From Hymenobacter sediminicola (GTDB lineage: Bacteria > Bacteroidota > Bacteroidia > Cytophagales > Hymenobacteraceae), in NCBI RefSeq assembly GCF_014250515.1, contig NZ_CP060202.1:2043001-2107000 (forward strand): 64,000 nt of DNA, read 5' to 3'. The position numbers and the translations under genes were made by a program. The notes below the pieces were generated by a model. The model made no database searches and was not told the origin of the DNA. It was given only the letters and a program-made list of their open reading frames with translations. Positions 38,508 through 48,406 of this stretch are shown in pieces (position 1 is the stretch's first letter; each line of letters opens with the position of its first letter).

Positions 38508-39575
38508 ATGTCCGGTCTGCTTTCGTTTCTGCTGATGCCTCTGGCCTGGCTGTATGCCGGTGTCATGGCTGTGCGCAACTGGCTGTACGATACGGGGCGC
38601 AAGTCGTCCGGGAATTTCTGGCCGGTGCCGGTACTAAGCGTGGGCAACCTCCGCGTGGGAGGTACTGGCAAAACGCCGCATGTGGCTTGGCTGGTGCGCG
38701 AGCTGCTGAGCCGAGGCCAGCACCCCGCCATTCTTAGCCGTGGCTACGGCCGCCGCACCCGCGGCTTCCGGCTCGGCAGCCCCCAAGAAACCGCCGAAAC
38801 CTTCGGCGACGAGCCGCTGCAGTACTATCAGGAGTTTAAGGGGCAGGAGGTACCCGTGGCAGTGTGTGAAGACCGACTGACCGGCCTGAGCAGGCTGTTT
38901 GCGCAGCCGCAGGTGGGAGCTGTAGTGCTGGATGATGCCTTTCAGCACCGCCGGGTGCAGCCCGATTTTAGCATTCTGCTCACCGAGCAGCACCGGCCGT
39001 TTTATGAGGATTATGTGCTGCCGGCTGGACGTCTGCGCGAAAACCGGACCGGCGCCCGCCGTGCCGATGCTGTCATCGTGACCAAATGCGACTCGGACTT
39101 GAGTGTGACCCGGCGGCAGGAAATCGAGCAGCGCGTCCGGCACTATGCCCGGCCCGGTGTTCCCGTGCTGTTTTCAACTTATGCCTACTCTGAACCAGTG
39201 CCGCTGGCGGGTAGTGCCGCTAAAATGGTGACGTGTGGGCCAGAAATTGTGCTGCTGACGGGTATTGCTCAGCCGGGGCCGTTGCGCGATTATTTGGTGG
39301 CTGCCGGCTACCATATCGTGCATCACGCCGATTTTCCCGACCATCATGCGTTTACTACCGCGGAAATTGCGAGAATGGCTGCGCATTGCGGCCCCGGGCG
39401 CTGTATTTTTACGACGCAGAAAGATGCTACCCGCCTGCTGGCCCCCGCGCTGCATACGGAAATAGCGCGTCTGCCCGTTTTCTACATTCCTATTACCGTG
39501 GAGTTTCTGGCTGATGGCGCCGCCCGCCTGCGTCAGTTGCTCCCGGCCGCGTTGAAGCCCCAAGCTGTTGTCTGA
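38508..39575 (+). CDS. lpxK: Tetraacyldisaccharide 4'-kinase
   Basis: 355 residues from the ATG at 38508. An N-terminal membrane-associating helix ('LLSFLLMPLAWLYAGVMAVRN') precedes the P-loop GGTGKT (51-56, in 'VGNLRVGGTGKTPHVAWL') and 'VLDDAFQHRRVQPDFSIL', the LpxK signature. It phosphorylates the 4' position of the lipid A disaccharide at the inner membrane. Its presence with LptE indicates full lipid A export. The porin gene begins 22 bp downstream, perhaps in one transcript. Confidence 0.96.
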   Translation: MSGLLSFLLMPLAWLYAGVMAVRNWLYDTGRKSSGNFWPVPVLSVGNLRVGGTGKTPHVAWLVRELLSRGQHPAILSRGYGRRTRGFRLGSPQETAETFGDEPLQYYQEFKGQEVPVAVCEDRLTGLSRLFAQPQVGAVVLDDAFQHRRVQPDFSILLTEQHRPFYEDYVLPAGRLRENRTGARRADAVIVTKCDSDLSVTRRQEIEQRVRHYARPGVPVLFSTYAYSEPVPLAGSAAKMVTCGPEIVLLTGIAQPGPLRDYLVAAGYHIVHHADFPDHHAFTTAEIARMAAHCGPGRCIFTTQKDATRLLAPALHTEIARLPVFYIPITVEFLADGAARLRQLLPAALKPQAVV

Positions 39576-39597
39576 CCTGTCGTTGCTCTCGTCTTGT

Positions 39598-41556
39598 ATG
39601 TATAGCCTGCCGCTGCGGTGGTTGGGTCGCGTTGCCCGGAACTGGGCTGGCTGGAGTGTGTTTTTCCTGCTGCTGACCGTACCGGCTGCTGTGCAGGCCC
39701 AGGTGCTCGACGACTCTACCAAGGTACTCTATGGCGCCCGTACCACCCGTGTTCTTCGGGAAGCCGATCTGCTGCGCGACCAGAACGAAGGCCGCATTAT
39801 TGATACGGCCCTCGTCAACTTGCCCTCGGCGCGCAATTGGTACCACGATAGTACTTTCTACCAGGATCTGGGGCACGTGGGCACCGCGGGCCGGCCGCTG
39901 CTGTGGCGCACCAATACGGAGCTGGGCGCCCGCCTCGGCCGCAACGCCTTCGACCGGTACGCCCGCGACCCAGCCACCATTCCGTACTACGATTCCAAGT
40001 CGCCGTACACGTTTTTTCGCTTCATTCAGGGCGGCAACGGCGAACAGGTATTTGAGCTTTCTTACACGCGCAGCATCAACAAAAACGCCAGTATAGGTAT
40101 TGCCTACGAGCGGTTTGCGGCAAACAAAGTGTACACCAACAACCCGCGCGAGTCGTTGGTGGAGCACAGCAACTTTCTAGTTTTTGCCCGCTTCCAAAGC
40201 ACCGACGAGCGGTACCACGCGCTGCTGAACTACAACAACGTCAGGCACCTGGCGGTGGAGCAGGGCGGCATCAATCCCAGTCTGTCTGCGAATACCACTA
40301 CCCCGGACACGACGGAGCTGAGCGAGCTGTTCGACTACGGAGAAGAGCGCCCCTGGCTGTTTACGGCTTCCAACCGGGAGCACCGCGACGGAATCCGCTT
40401 TGCGCAGTCGTACCGCCTGCTGGGCAAGGGCCTCACTGCCTATCACGTAGTAGACTGGCACCGCCAGATGAACCGCTTCCAAGATACCAAGCTGCCCGTC
40501 AACACCACCACCAATACCCTGCTCTATTACCCCCGCGCCCGCCTGAGCCAGACGGCCACCGACGACCGGGCCGAAGTGCAGCAGGTGGAAAACACGTTTG
40601 GGGTGCTGGGCCGCACCACGGCCGTAGAGTACAAGCTCTACGCCCGCCACCGCGCCCTGTCGCTGGCAACGCGCAACCTAGTAGGGGAGCCCGGCGAACT
40701 ACGCCCCGCAGCCAACGACGGACAGGATTTTAGCCAGCTTTTTGTGGGCGGCTCGGCGGCGTTCAACTACAAAATTTTCGCCATCGAAACGGCTGGGGAG
40801 GTGTTTGCCCTCGACATCAACAACCCCGCGCAGAACCAGGAGTACTGGGTGCGTGGTGCCGCTAAGGTAGGGCCGCTGACAGGCGAGGTGCTGAGTACCA
40901 GCTTCTCGCCTACGCTCACGCAACGGCAGTTTGATGGCAACCACTACGCCTGGGACAATGCGTTCCGCAATACGTTCATCAATCAATTTACGGCCCGCCT
41001 CGACCAGACCCTGGGCCAGCACCGCCTGGAAGCCTCGGGTGCCATCATCAACATCACGGACCTGGTTTATTACAACGAAGCCGGTGCGCCCGCTCAACTT
41101 GGCGTCGACCGACGGCTGCTGACGGTTTCAGCCCGGTACCGCTTCAACGTAGGCAACTTCTTCTTCGACAACCAGGCCCACGCTACCAGCGGCGGCGACG
41201 AGGAAGGCCTGCGCATTCCGGCTCTTGTCACGAACAGCAAAGTCTACTACCAAGGCTATGTGTTCAGGAAGGCGCTGTTTGGGCAGATTGGCGCGGAGGT
41301 GTACTACCAGTCGACGTGGCGGCCCTACGACTACAGCCCCAGCAACCAGCAATTTTACGTGCAGAACCACTTCACAGCGGCCAATTTCGCTGTGGCTGAT
41401 GTGTTCCTGACGGCCGACATCCGTACGGTAGCCGTGCTGCTGAAAATGGCCTACGTCAACCAGGGAATCCTGCGCGACGGGTACTTCGTGACACCCTACT
41501 ACACCGGCCTGCCCCGCCGCTTCGAGTTGGGCATTCGGTGGCAGTTTTTCGACTGA
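39598..41556 (+). CDS. Putative outer-membrane porin (Porin_10)
   Basis: 652 residues from the ATG at 39598, with signal peptide ending near 'VPAAVQAQ'. Residues of about 40-80 carry the plug-like N-terminal stretch ('ARNWYHDSTFYQDLGHVGTAGRPL'). The remainder is alternating aromatic/polar beta strands such as 'ASIGIAYERFAANKVY' and a last strand ending in Phe ('FELGIRWQFFD'), as needed for outer-membrane assembly. It fits the Bacteroidota putative porin family PF14121. Transported solute unknown. Confidence 0.87.
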   Translation: MYSLPLRWLGRVARNWAGWSVFFLLLTVPAAVQAQVLDDSTKVLYGARTTRVLREADLLRDQNEGRIIDTALVNLPSARNWYHDSTFYQDLGHVGTAGRPLLWRTNTELGARLGRNAFDRYARDPATIPYYDSKSPYTFFRFIQGGNGEQVFELSYTRSINKNASIGIAYERFAANKVYTNNPRESLVEHSNFLVFARFQSTDERYHALLNYNNVRHLAVEQGGINPSLSANTTTPDTTELSELFDYGEERPWLFTASNREHRDGIRFAQSYRLLGKGLTAYHVVDWHRQMNRFQDTKLPVNTTTNTLLYYPRARLSQTATDDRAEVQQVENTFGVLGRTTAVEYKLYARHRALSLATRNLVGEPGELRPAANDGQDFSQLFVGGSAAFNYKIFAIETAGEVFALDINNPAQNQEYWVRGAAKVGPLTGEVLSTSFSPTLTQRQFDGNHYAWDNAFRNTFINQFTARLDQTLGQHRLEASGAIINITDLVYYNEAGAPAQLGVDRRLLTVSARYRFNVGNFFFDNQAHATSGGDEEGLRIPALVTNSKVYYQGYVFRKALFGQIGAEVYYQSTWRPYDYSPSNQQFYVQNHFTAANFAVADVFLTADIRTVAVLLKMAYVNQGILRDGYFVTPYYTGLPRRFELGIRWQFFD

Positions 41557-41607
41557 TAAGGCGCAGCGGCTCCCAAACCAGTTGCCGACGTACAGCTATT
41601 CTACCTT

Positions 41608-42216
41608 ATGTACCCCAAGGACAAGGAAAAAACCATCCTCAAGCTCAAGCTTAATACCGACCCGCGCTGGGTGGATATTGCCAGCAAGAACATCGAGGAT
41701 ATACTCGTCGACCATGCGTGGTGCGAGCAGAAGGCGGCCAGCACCGGCATCAGCATGATTATTCACTACCCGGAGAAAACCCGCCTCGTGGATGAGCTGA
41801 CGGATTTGGTGGCTGAGGAATGGAGCCATTTTGAGCGGGTGCTGCTGGAACTGCGCAAACGCGGCCACCAGCTGGGCCGCCCGCGCCGCGACGAGTACGT
41901 GGTGCAACTGCTGACGCATGTGCGCAAAGGCGGCCCCCGCGAGCGGCAGCTTATGGATCAGTTGCTGGTATCAGCCCTGATTGAGGCGCGCAGCTGTGAG
42001 CGGTTTAAGTTGCTCTGGAAGCATATTCCGGACCCTGAGCTAAGCAAGTTCTACTATGAGCTAATGGTATCCGAAGCCGGCCATTTTGTGAGCTATGTGG
42101 AGCTGGCCAAGGAATACTGCGACCCCAAAGAGGTAGAGGTGCGGCTGCAGGAGCTACTAAAGATTGAGGGTGAAATAGTAACCAGCTTGCCCGTCCGCGA
42201 CGACCGGATGCATTAA
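41608..42216 (+). CDS. miaE: tRNA-(ms2i6A) hydroxylase, MiaE-like
   Basis: 202 residues. A four-helix bundle with diiron ligands in the pattern Glu, 'EEWSHFERVLLEL' (ExxH), 'EARSCERFKLL' and 'SEAGHFVSYVELA' (ExxH). This matches MiaE, which uses O2 to hydroxylate the isopentenyl group of ms2i6A37. MiaB, which makes its substrate, is encoded at 29509-30969. MiaA is not in the window. No operon with miaB, but the pair supports a complete ms2io6A37 pathway in this organism. Confidence 0.9.
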   Translation: MYPKDKEKTILKLKLNTDPRWVDIASKNIEDILVDHAWCEQKAASTGISMIIHYPEKTRLVDELTDLVAEEWSHFERVLLELRKRGHQLGRPRRDEYVVQLLTHVRKGGPRERQLMDQLLVSALIEARSCERFKLLWKHIPDPELSKFYYELMVSEAGHFVSYVELAKEYCDPKEVEVRLQELLKIEGEIVTSLPVRDDRMH

Positions 42217-42232
42217 TTCTCACTGGCCCACT

Positions 42233-42240
42233 TATGTTTG
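42233..42240 (+). promoter_or_regulatory. Putative -7 box before the 42297 gene
   Basis: TATGTTTG fits TANNTTTG and lies 56 nt before the ATG. Confidence 0.3.
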
Positions 42241-42296
42241 CCTTTGCCGTTGCTGGGCGTTGCGCTATATTGGACGTGTTTTATCTTTCCTGACGC

Positions 42297-42758
42297 ATGA
42301 AGAAAGTAGTGTTGAGTGCTTGGTTGCTGCTACCAAGCCTGGCTTTTGCGCAAACCAGCTCCCCCGAAGCCACGCTTAATTTCTGTGGCGTCAACCTGAC
42401 CGTTCCGGCTGGTTGCACGCCGGAATCAAAATATGAGCTCCGCTGCGACAACTACCAGCTGGGCTGGCTCTATCTCGACCGGGGCCAGTTGCTGCCGGTA
42501 GTGGAAGACCTGGTGCGTACGGAGAAGAAAAAACACAAACCCGCCGAACAGCAGGTGTTCGACGGGTTTATTCTGGATATGCCGGCGAAGGGCTACCGGC
42601 TCAGCTACGCAACGGAAACCGGCCTGGCGTACCAACTCATTTTCTACGGGACTGCCAAAGGCCAGCCCGTTGTGGTGCAACTGACATTAGGCTTCGACCC
42701 TGAAAAAACTGCTGATCTGCCGGAAGTAGCCCGCCAGATTGTGCATCTTTCAAAGTAG
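42297..42758 (+). CDS. Small secreted hypothetical protein
   Basis: 153 residues with signal peptide MKKVVLSAWLLLPSLAFA. The mature domain ('ATLNFCGVNLTVPAGC', 'ELRCDNYQLGWLYL', 'LAYQLIFYGTAKGQPVVVQLTLG') has three Cys and a beta-rich look, with a helix near the end. No known family recognised. Predicted periplasmic. It may share a transcript with miaE, about 80 bp upstream, but has a plausible own promoter. Confidence 0.7.
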   Translation: MKKVVLSAWLLLPSLAFAQTSSPEATLNFCGVNLTVPAGCTPESKYELRCDNYQLGWLYLDRGQLLPVVEDLVRTEKKKHKPAEQQVFDGFILDMPAKGYRLSYATETGLAYQLIFYGTAKGQPVVVQLTLGFDPEKTADLPEVARQIVHLSK

Positions 42759-42779
42759 CCCAGCCCTAGGCCGCACCCT

Positions 42780-44609
42780 TTACGGTTCTATTCGGGAGCG
42801 TAAGAGCCCAGCCGGCACATCAAGGGCGCCGGTATACGGGTCAATCAGGCCATTACGCTCATCTTCGATGTTGGTGGCTTGCGTGTAGACGTCGCCGGCA
42901 ATGGAACGTTTGCGGAGCTCTTGCTTGAAGAGGCGAATATTCTCGGCACGGGTGGCTGAGTCCTGGGGGCCGCCGTAGTCGGGGAAGCCGAAGCCGCCCC
43001 ACTCGCTGACGATAAGCGGCACTTGGCGGCGGTAGAAAAATGGGTCGCCGACGACGAGTGGAAAGGCGGCGGTGCCTTCCATTTCACCCATCACCAGCCG
43101 GTCAAGCAGTTCTCTCCACCGGTTCAGGTCAGGAGTGTAAAGGTGAGCCGTCAATAGGTCTGACTTTAGGCGACCGAGCCAGGAAATATGGTGCCAGCCA
43201 TCATTATCCACCACCAGAAACTGCGGATAGGCTATCTGCATGTAATGGTACATATCGACGATGTACTGGCGGGTTTCGGGGTTGGTAGCAATGTCCTGGG
43301 CACCCCAATCCTCGTTGTAGAGGCTCCAGATGACAACAGAAGGATGGGTGCCAATCAGCGCAACCATGCGCAGAAGCTCCTCGCGGTGGTTCTGGCGGCT
43401 GCGAGGGGTAGAGCTGTGTGGGCTCGGTACTTCCACCCAAAGTAGCAGGCCCAACTCGTCAGCTAGGTTATAAATGCGCGGATCGACCCCGGCAATATGC
43501 ACCCGTACGAGGTTGCACCCCAGCTCCTTCATGGCGTGCATGTGCTTCTGCATCTCATCGTAGGTAGCGCGGCCGGGCTGGTAGAGGATGCCGTCGAGGT
43601 AGATACGCTGGTTGTTGAGGTACACGTAGGCTCCACGGGCTTCTATTTTGCGCAAGCCAAAGTGCGACTCAATCTGGGCCACGTAGCCTTCCGCATCAAT
43701 CAGCTGTGCTACCAGCCGGTATAGCCGCGGCTCTTCCGGCGACCATAGCTGCGCGCCGGGTACTTCCATTGCTACGCGTTGTTCCCGTTGGCCGGCCTCC
43801 AGGCGTAGCGGGAAATCGGAGGAAGCCAGTGGCTCGGTAGCTGCTGGGTCGCGGTCAAATACCTGTAGCCGTATCACGTAGGCGCCCGGGTCATGAATGC
43901 GGAGTGTCAGGTTGAAACGCACCAGTTGGTCTTCTACCAGGCTGACTATTCCGACACGGGAGCGAAGGCGGTTGCGCTCTACCATTTCCAGCCACACGCT
44001 GCGCACGGCCCCGGTATAGGTCTGGTACCAGATGCCCCCACGCTTGTACACATGCGACTCCTGCTTGCCGCGCGGCGTTTCGGCATCCATCGTATCGGCA
44101 ATGCGCACCGTGAGGCGGTTGACGGCCTGTAGGCTTTCTTCGCGCAACTCGTACGAGAAGGATGTGTAGCCGCCGTAATGAATGTCTTCACCTTCGATGG
44201 TGCGCAGCTGGCGGCCATTGAGCCACACGCGGGTTTCGTAGCCGCAGGCCCCAAACGTAAGTTGCAGCATCGACCGAATCTGCTCCACGTCGCGCTCCGG
44301 GCGCGTAAACTCCCGCTCGTACCACACTACCACCTTGTCGTGCCAGGTGCCGGGCTGGCCTTTGGCTTCCGCTATGTGTGCCTCTACGGCTCCCGGCCAT
44401 TGGGCCGTATACTCATAGCTGTGGCCCAGATGCCAGCCGTCGCGCAGTCCGCTATCCGTCGTGTCGATGGCAAAATTCCATTCCCCATCCAGCAACTGGT
44501 AGTTGTTCATCCGAAGCACGGCCCGGGGCAGCGGATTGTCCAGTGACGCCGGCTGAAAATCTTCTTCTTGGCTCTCAGAAAGACCGTAGTTGGGATGATC
44601 AAAGCTCAT
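42780..44609 (-). CDS. Glycoside hydrolase family 2 enzyme
   Basis: 609 residues. GH2 layout: N-terminal sugar-binding jelly roll ('LDGEWNFAIDTTD', 'YEREFTRPERDVE', 'VWLNGRQL'), an Ig-like middle, and a TIM barrel with acid/base Glu in 'WSLYNED' and nucleophile Glu in 'IVSEWGGFG'. Relatives include beta-glucuronidase, beta-galactosidase and beta-mannosidase; the linkage cannot be fixed from sequence alone. No signal peptide is visible, so it should act in the cytoplasm on imported glycosides. No transporter or polysaccharide-utilisation genes adjoin. Confidence 0.93.
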   Translation of the reverse strand: MSFDHPNYGLSESQEEDFQPASLDNPLPRAVLRMNNYQLLDGEWNFAIDTTDSGLRDGWHLGHSYEYTAQWPGAVEAHIAEAKGQPGTWHDKVVVWYEREFTRPERDVEQIRSMLQLTFGACGYETRVWLNGRQLRTIEGEDIHYGGYTSFSYELREESLQAVNRLTVRIADTMDAETPRGKQESHVYKRGGIWYQTYTGAVRSVWLEMVERNRLRSRVGIVSLVEDQLVRFNLTLRIHDPGAYVIRLQVFDRDPAATEPLASSDFPLRLEAGQREQRVAMEVPGAQLWSPEEPRLYRLVAQLIDAEGYVAQIESHFGLRKIEARGAYVYLNNQRIYLDGILYQPGRATYDEMQKHMHAMKELGCNLVRVHIAGVDPRIYNLADELGLLLWVEVPSPHSSTPRSRQNHREELLRMVALIGTHPSVVIWSLYNEDWGAQDIATNPETRQYIVDMYHYMQIAYPQFLVVDNDGWHHISWLGRLKSDLLTAHLYTPDLNRWRELLDRLVMGEMEGTAAFPLVVGDPFFYRRQVPLIVSEWGGFGFPDYGGPQDSATRAENIRLFKQELRKRSIAGDVYTQATNIEDERNGLIDPYTGALDVPAGLLRSRIEP

Positions 44610-44739
44610 AAGCAGTATGCATGGGGTGAAATTTGGCCCTTACGGGGATGCATCCGCACTAACGGCCTGCGCGCAGTCTGCGTTGCGACGTTGCCCAAAA
44701 GCTCCCATGGCGCCACCCACTACCTAGCAGCCAAAAAGC

Positions 44740-44774
44740 AGCCAGCCGAAACCCCACTGAGGTTTCGGCTGGCT
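44740..44774 (-). terminator. Terminator-like hairpin
   Basis: AGCCAGCCGAAACC pairs with GGTTTCGGCTGGCT around a 7-nt loop; on the minus strand it follows the gene at 44822 and is followed by a T-rich stretch. Confidence 0.8.
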
Positions 44775-44821
44775 CTACTAGGCACACTTCAAACTGCCTG
44801 CTCGTTCAGTATTAGTCAGGA

Positions 44822-46105
44822 TCAGGTTTTCTGCTTCTTCTTTTTGGCCGCCGGAAACAGCACATTGTTGAGAATCAGGCGGTAGCCGGGGGAGTTGGGG
44901 TGCAGGGCCAGGTCGGTGGGCTCTTCTTCCACCAAGTGTTGGTAGTCTTCGGGGTCGTGGCCGCCATAGAAAGTCCAGGTGCCTTTGCCTAGTGTGCCGT
45001 GCATGTAGCGGATTTCGCCGGAAGCCTTGTTGTCACCCATCACCACCACATCCGATTTCACGAGGCTCTTGCGGAAGGCCGTGGTTTGGCCCATAAAGCC
45101 CTTGATGGTCTTCTCGTGGTCCTGGGTAAGCATGGTGGGCACCGGGTCGTACTTGGCCGAGAAGGTGAAGAGTTGGAAATAGTCGTTGTCCTCGTACACG
45201 CCGCGTTCCTGGGGCTGCATGTCAATGTTGCTATACTCGTACTGGTACGGGTCGCGCACGAGCTGGAAGTCCTTGAAGGCCAAGGTTCGGTTGAAGTTGA
45301 GCTTGGACTGAGCAGCCGGGTCGGCCGGGTCGCCGTCGTACATGCTTTCCACCATGTCTACGCCCAGCCCGGCCAGCGCAATATCGTAAGTGTCGGTGGC
45401 CGAGCACATAGCAAACTGGAAGCCGCCGCCCGCAATAAACTCCTGCATTTTCACCACCACGGCCGCTTTCATCTGGCTTACCTTCGTGAAGCCGTGGCGT
45501 TTGGCTGCCGCTTCGGAGTCGCGCTGTTGCTGCTGGTACCAGGGCCGGTTGCGGTAGGAGGCGAAGAACTTACCGTATTCGCCCGTGAAATCTTCGTGGT
45601 GCAGGTGCAGCCAGTCGTACTTGGGCAGCTTGCCGTCCAGTACGTCATCATCGTAGATTTCGTCGTACGGAATTTCGGCGTAGCCCAGTACCAGCGTCAC
45701 GGCGTCGTCCCAGGGTTGCTTGCCTTTGGGGGTGTACACCGCAATTTTGGGCACCTTCTCCAGCTTCATCACATCCATATTGGCGTTGGGGTCGGCTATT
45801 TCCGACAGGATGCTGGTGTATTGCGCCCCCGAAATCACCTGGTACGTGACACCGCGTACGGCCATTTCATTCTCTACGCCGGGCGCTACTTCGCAGGCGA
45901 AAGAGCCGCCGCGGTAGTTCAGCAGCCATTCTACCTCAATCTGCTTGCCCAGCAGCCAATACGCAATGCCGTAGGCTTTTAGGTGCTCCTTCTGGGTGTT
46001 ATCCATCGGGATAAGCACATGATTGGCCCAGGCACCCAGCGGGGCCAGCCAGGCCAGCAGCAGGAGCACCAGCAGGGTGCGGTAGGTAAGCAAGGTATTT
46101 TTCAT
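44822..46105 (-). CDS. Secreted protein misnamed 'asparagine synthetase B'
   Basis: 427 residues from the ATG at 46105, which opens a signal peptide ('TLLVLLLLAWLAPLGAWA'). The mature part starts 'NHVLIPMDNTQKEHLKAYGIAYW'; I recall this family being labelled asparagine synthetase B in Bacteroidota. It has neither an N-terminal Cys2 glutaminase nor an ATP-pyrophosphatase domain, so that name does not fit. A glutamine-amidotransferase-like fold is possible ('GGGFQFAMCSATDTYDIAL' with one Cys, 'FYGGHDPEDYQH'). The C-terminus ends in a Lys-rich tail. Function unknown, extracytoplasmic. Confidence 0.82.
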   Translation of the reverse strand: MKNTLLTYRTLLVLLLLAWLAPLGAWANHVLIPMDNTQKEHLKAYGIAYWLLGKQIEVEWLLNYRGGSFACEVAPGVENEMAVRGVTYQVISGAQYTSILSEIADPNANMDVMKLEKVPKIAVYTPKGKQPWDDAVTLVLGYAEIPYDEIYDDDVLDGKLPKYDWLHLHHEDFTGEYGKFFASYRNRPWYQQQQRDSEAAAKRHGFTKVSQMKAAVVVKMQEFIAGGGFQFAMCSATDTYDIALAGLGVDMVESMYDGDPADPAAQSKLNFNRTLAFKDFQLVRDPYQYEYSNIDMQPQERGVYEDNDYFQLFTFSAKYDPVPTMLTQDHEKTIKGFMGQTTAFRKSLVKSDVVVMGDNKASGEIRYMHGTLGKGTWTFYGGHDPEDYQHLVEEEPTDLALHPNSPGYRLILNNVLFPAAKKKKQKT

Positions 46106-46350
46106 CGGACGCGTAAGGGCAAGAAGATAGGCGCTGTCCCCGCAACGGGCAAGGTAGGCTTCTTGGTTCGGGCAGGAGCGGAAATAACAGCGCTGGCGGG
46201 CGTGACGGCAAATTTTGCCAGGGCCGGTAAGGGAAAGATAACGCCTTTTGCCCGGAGGCTGCATATACGGCCGCACTAGGGCCGGTGCGCTACCGTGCGG
46301 TGGCCGCAAAGCCACCGCAATTCCTTAGCTTAGCCACAATTTTTCGATGT

Positions 46351-47589
46351 ATGGATCTGCTGGAAAACATCAGGGAAGCTTTTCGCTCCATTAAGAGCAA
46401 TCTGCTGCGCACCGTTCTGACGGCGCTCATTGTGAGCATCGGAATTATGGCGCTGGTCGGAATCCTCACGGCCATCGACGCCATGAAGTATTCGCTGAAC
46501 CAGACCTTTGCCAGTCTGGGGGCCAATTCCTTTGAAATGAAGGCGAAAGGCTACACCAACCGATTCCGGCGAGGCGGAGTGCAAGGGCGCGTGTATCCGC
46601 CCATTAGCCTGCTGCAAGCCAAAAAGTACAAGCAAACCCTCGGCGACGAGGCGCAGGTAGGGGTTTCGGCCTTTATATCGGGTGCCACGGAAGTGAAAGG
46701 CAACGGCCAGAAAACCAACCCCAATATCCAGGTAGTTGCCGGCGACGAAAATTACCTGCAGATCCAGAGCTATAACCTGGGAACGGGCCGCACGTTTTCG
46801 CCGCTGGAGCTAGACAATGGCACCAACGTAGCCATCATTGGTTCGGAAATTCAGGAAAAGCTGTACCCCTCCGAAAGTCCGCTTAGCAAGTACGTGTATT
46901 TGCTGGGGCGGCGGTTTTTGGTGGTAGGCGTGCTGGAAAAAAGTGGTAGTAGCGGCCAGGGTGGCGGCGCCGACCGGATGGTGCTTATTCCGCTGGAAAC
47001 CGGCAACCAGATGCCCCGGCAGCGTGCCCTCACCTTCGACGTGAAAACCGCTACCACTCGTCCTGGCGAGTTGAACTACCTCACGGGCCAAGCTACCGGC
47101 ATCATGCGCGCCGTGCGCCACGACCAGCTTGGGCAGGAAGACAGCTTTGAGGTAGAGCGTTCCGACTCCATGGCTGCCAAGCTCGATGAGCTTTCGGGCG
47201 GGCTGAAAGTGGGCGGCTTTCTGGTCGGCTTCGTAACGCTGCTGGGCGCCAGTATTGCCCTGATGAACATTATGATGGTGTCGGTAACAGAGCGGACCCG
47301 CGAAATCGGCATCCGGAAGGCACTAGGCGCTACCTCGCTCCAAATCCGGCAGCAGTTCCTCATCGAAGCCATTGTAATCTGTGTGCTGGGTGGCTTGCTC
47401 GGCATTCTGCTGGGCGTAGGTGGTGGCAACCTGCTCACGCTGTTCATGGACCAGGGCGCCTTCATTGTGCCGTGGCTCTGGATGTCGATGGGATTGGTAA
47501 TCTGCATCACGGTGGGGCTGGCCTCGGGCTACTATCCGGCCAGCAAAGCCGCCGCCCTCGACCCTATCGAAAGCCTGCGCTACGAGTAG
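46351..47589 (+). CDS. MacB/FtsX-type ABC transporter permease
   Basis: 412 residues from the ATG at 46351. One N-terminal helix ('[19 protein letters not shown]'), a large periplasmic MacB_PCD domain (about 50-280), then three helices in the C-terminal FtsX domain ('[31 protein letters not shown]' signature). Such permeases work with a separate ATPase in efflux of peptides or macrolides or in lipoprotein traffic. No ATPase gene adjoins, so the partner is elsewhere. A strong terminator follows. Confidence 0.93.
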   Translation: MDLLENIREAFRSIKSNLLRTVLTALIVSIGIMALVGILTAIDAMKYSLNQTFASLGANSFEMKAKGYTNRFRRGGVQGRVYPPISLLQAKKYKQTLGDEAQVGVSAFISGATEVKGNGQKTNPNIQVVAGDENYLQIQSYNLGTGRTFSPLELDNGTNVAIIGSEIQEKLYPSESPLSKYVYLLGRRFLVVGVLEKSGSSGQGGGADRMVLIPLETGNQMPRQRALTFDVKTATTRPGELNYLTGQATGIMRAVRHDQLGQEDSFEVERSDSMAAKLDELSGGLKVGGFLVGFVTLLGASIALMNIMMVSVTERTREIGIRKALGATSLQIRQQFLIEAIVICVLGGLLGILLGVGGGNLLTLFMDQGAFIVPWLWMSMGLVICITVGLASGYYPASKAAALDPIESLRYE

Positions 47590-47651
47590 GAACGGTACGG
47601 TTGTACCTGCCATGTGCAACAGGTTTGGCGGCATCGGGCTTATACACCGCA

Positions 47652-47693
47652 CTAAAAAGGAGTCCTGCCACGTACGGCAGGACTCCTTTTTTA
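47652..47693 (+). terminator. Terminator of the ABC permease gene
   Basis: A stem CTAAAAAGGAGTCCTGCC / GGCAGGACTCCTTTTTTAG (one extra T) around ACGTAC, ending in a T run. Confidence 0.9.
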
Positions 47694-48374
47694 GTGTACA
47701 GTTAGTTGAACTTGGTGATGAGTGGGAGAGGAGGTGCCACCGCCGACCTATCAATCTGGGTATGCGCTTTTATCGATGAAATCAGTCTGCTTACTAGGCC
47801 AGTTCACAGGTGAGTAGAGTAACGATACGACCTGAAAACCGCTCCAACCCGGCCCGCCCTGGCACCCGGGGTAGAGCGTGTGAAGTACTGATAAGTCGGT
47901 AGAAATTGGTGTTAGGTATTGAGTTGTAGAGCAACGGCCGGAGTCTAGCAGAACCAGTTGCTCACTATCTCATGCTGATCAGCAAACCAGCTACTCTCTA
48001 TTTGTCATGGTTTAGTAATGGATTTATCAGCGCCTATAAGTTGGCGCTTCCTCAAACTGTTACTCGGCGTCTTCGGTATGAAAGGGTAGGGGCTGCCAAC
48101 TCGGCGCCTATCTCAGGGGTCTCTCCGGCCACTTAGAACGGCAACAGCTTAGGATACTATTTCGGCCCAGTATAACGCATGAGAAGATAGTGAAGGATAG
48201 AGCTGCGACGTATCGGAGTTGCACTGCGTGCCGATGAATTGCTGTGCTTCTACTCAGGAGACAAAGCGCGTGATGATCCAGCATTTCTACTCAACGACTG
48301 GTTATGATTTTAGCAGCCTAATGCAGTGCCGTAGCGGCATAGAAAAGTGTGAGAGTAGAGTGTAATTGTTTATA

Positions 48375-48382
48375 TACATTTG
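48375..48382 (+). promoter_or_regulatory. Putative -7 box of the HTH gene
   Basis: TACATTTG in AT-rich DNA, 25 nt before the ATG at 48407. Confidence 0.35.
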
Positions 48383-48406
48383 TATAATAAAAATCCATTT
48401 GGACTC

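Larger units (their letters stand above)
47590..48406. other. Long gene-poor region
   Basis: After the terminator at 47652-47693 about 680 bp carry no convincing open frame on either strand, no tRNA-like fold and no clear repeat. Composition shifts to lower GC toward the right. It could be a decayed gene or hold an unrecognised RNA; I see no direct evidence for either. Confidence 0.5.

Noticed and set aside
44999-45982. A 327-codon open frame antisense to the secreted 44822-46105 protein
   Set aside because: His/Val-rich shadow composition, no start context and no family signature.
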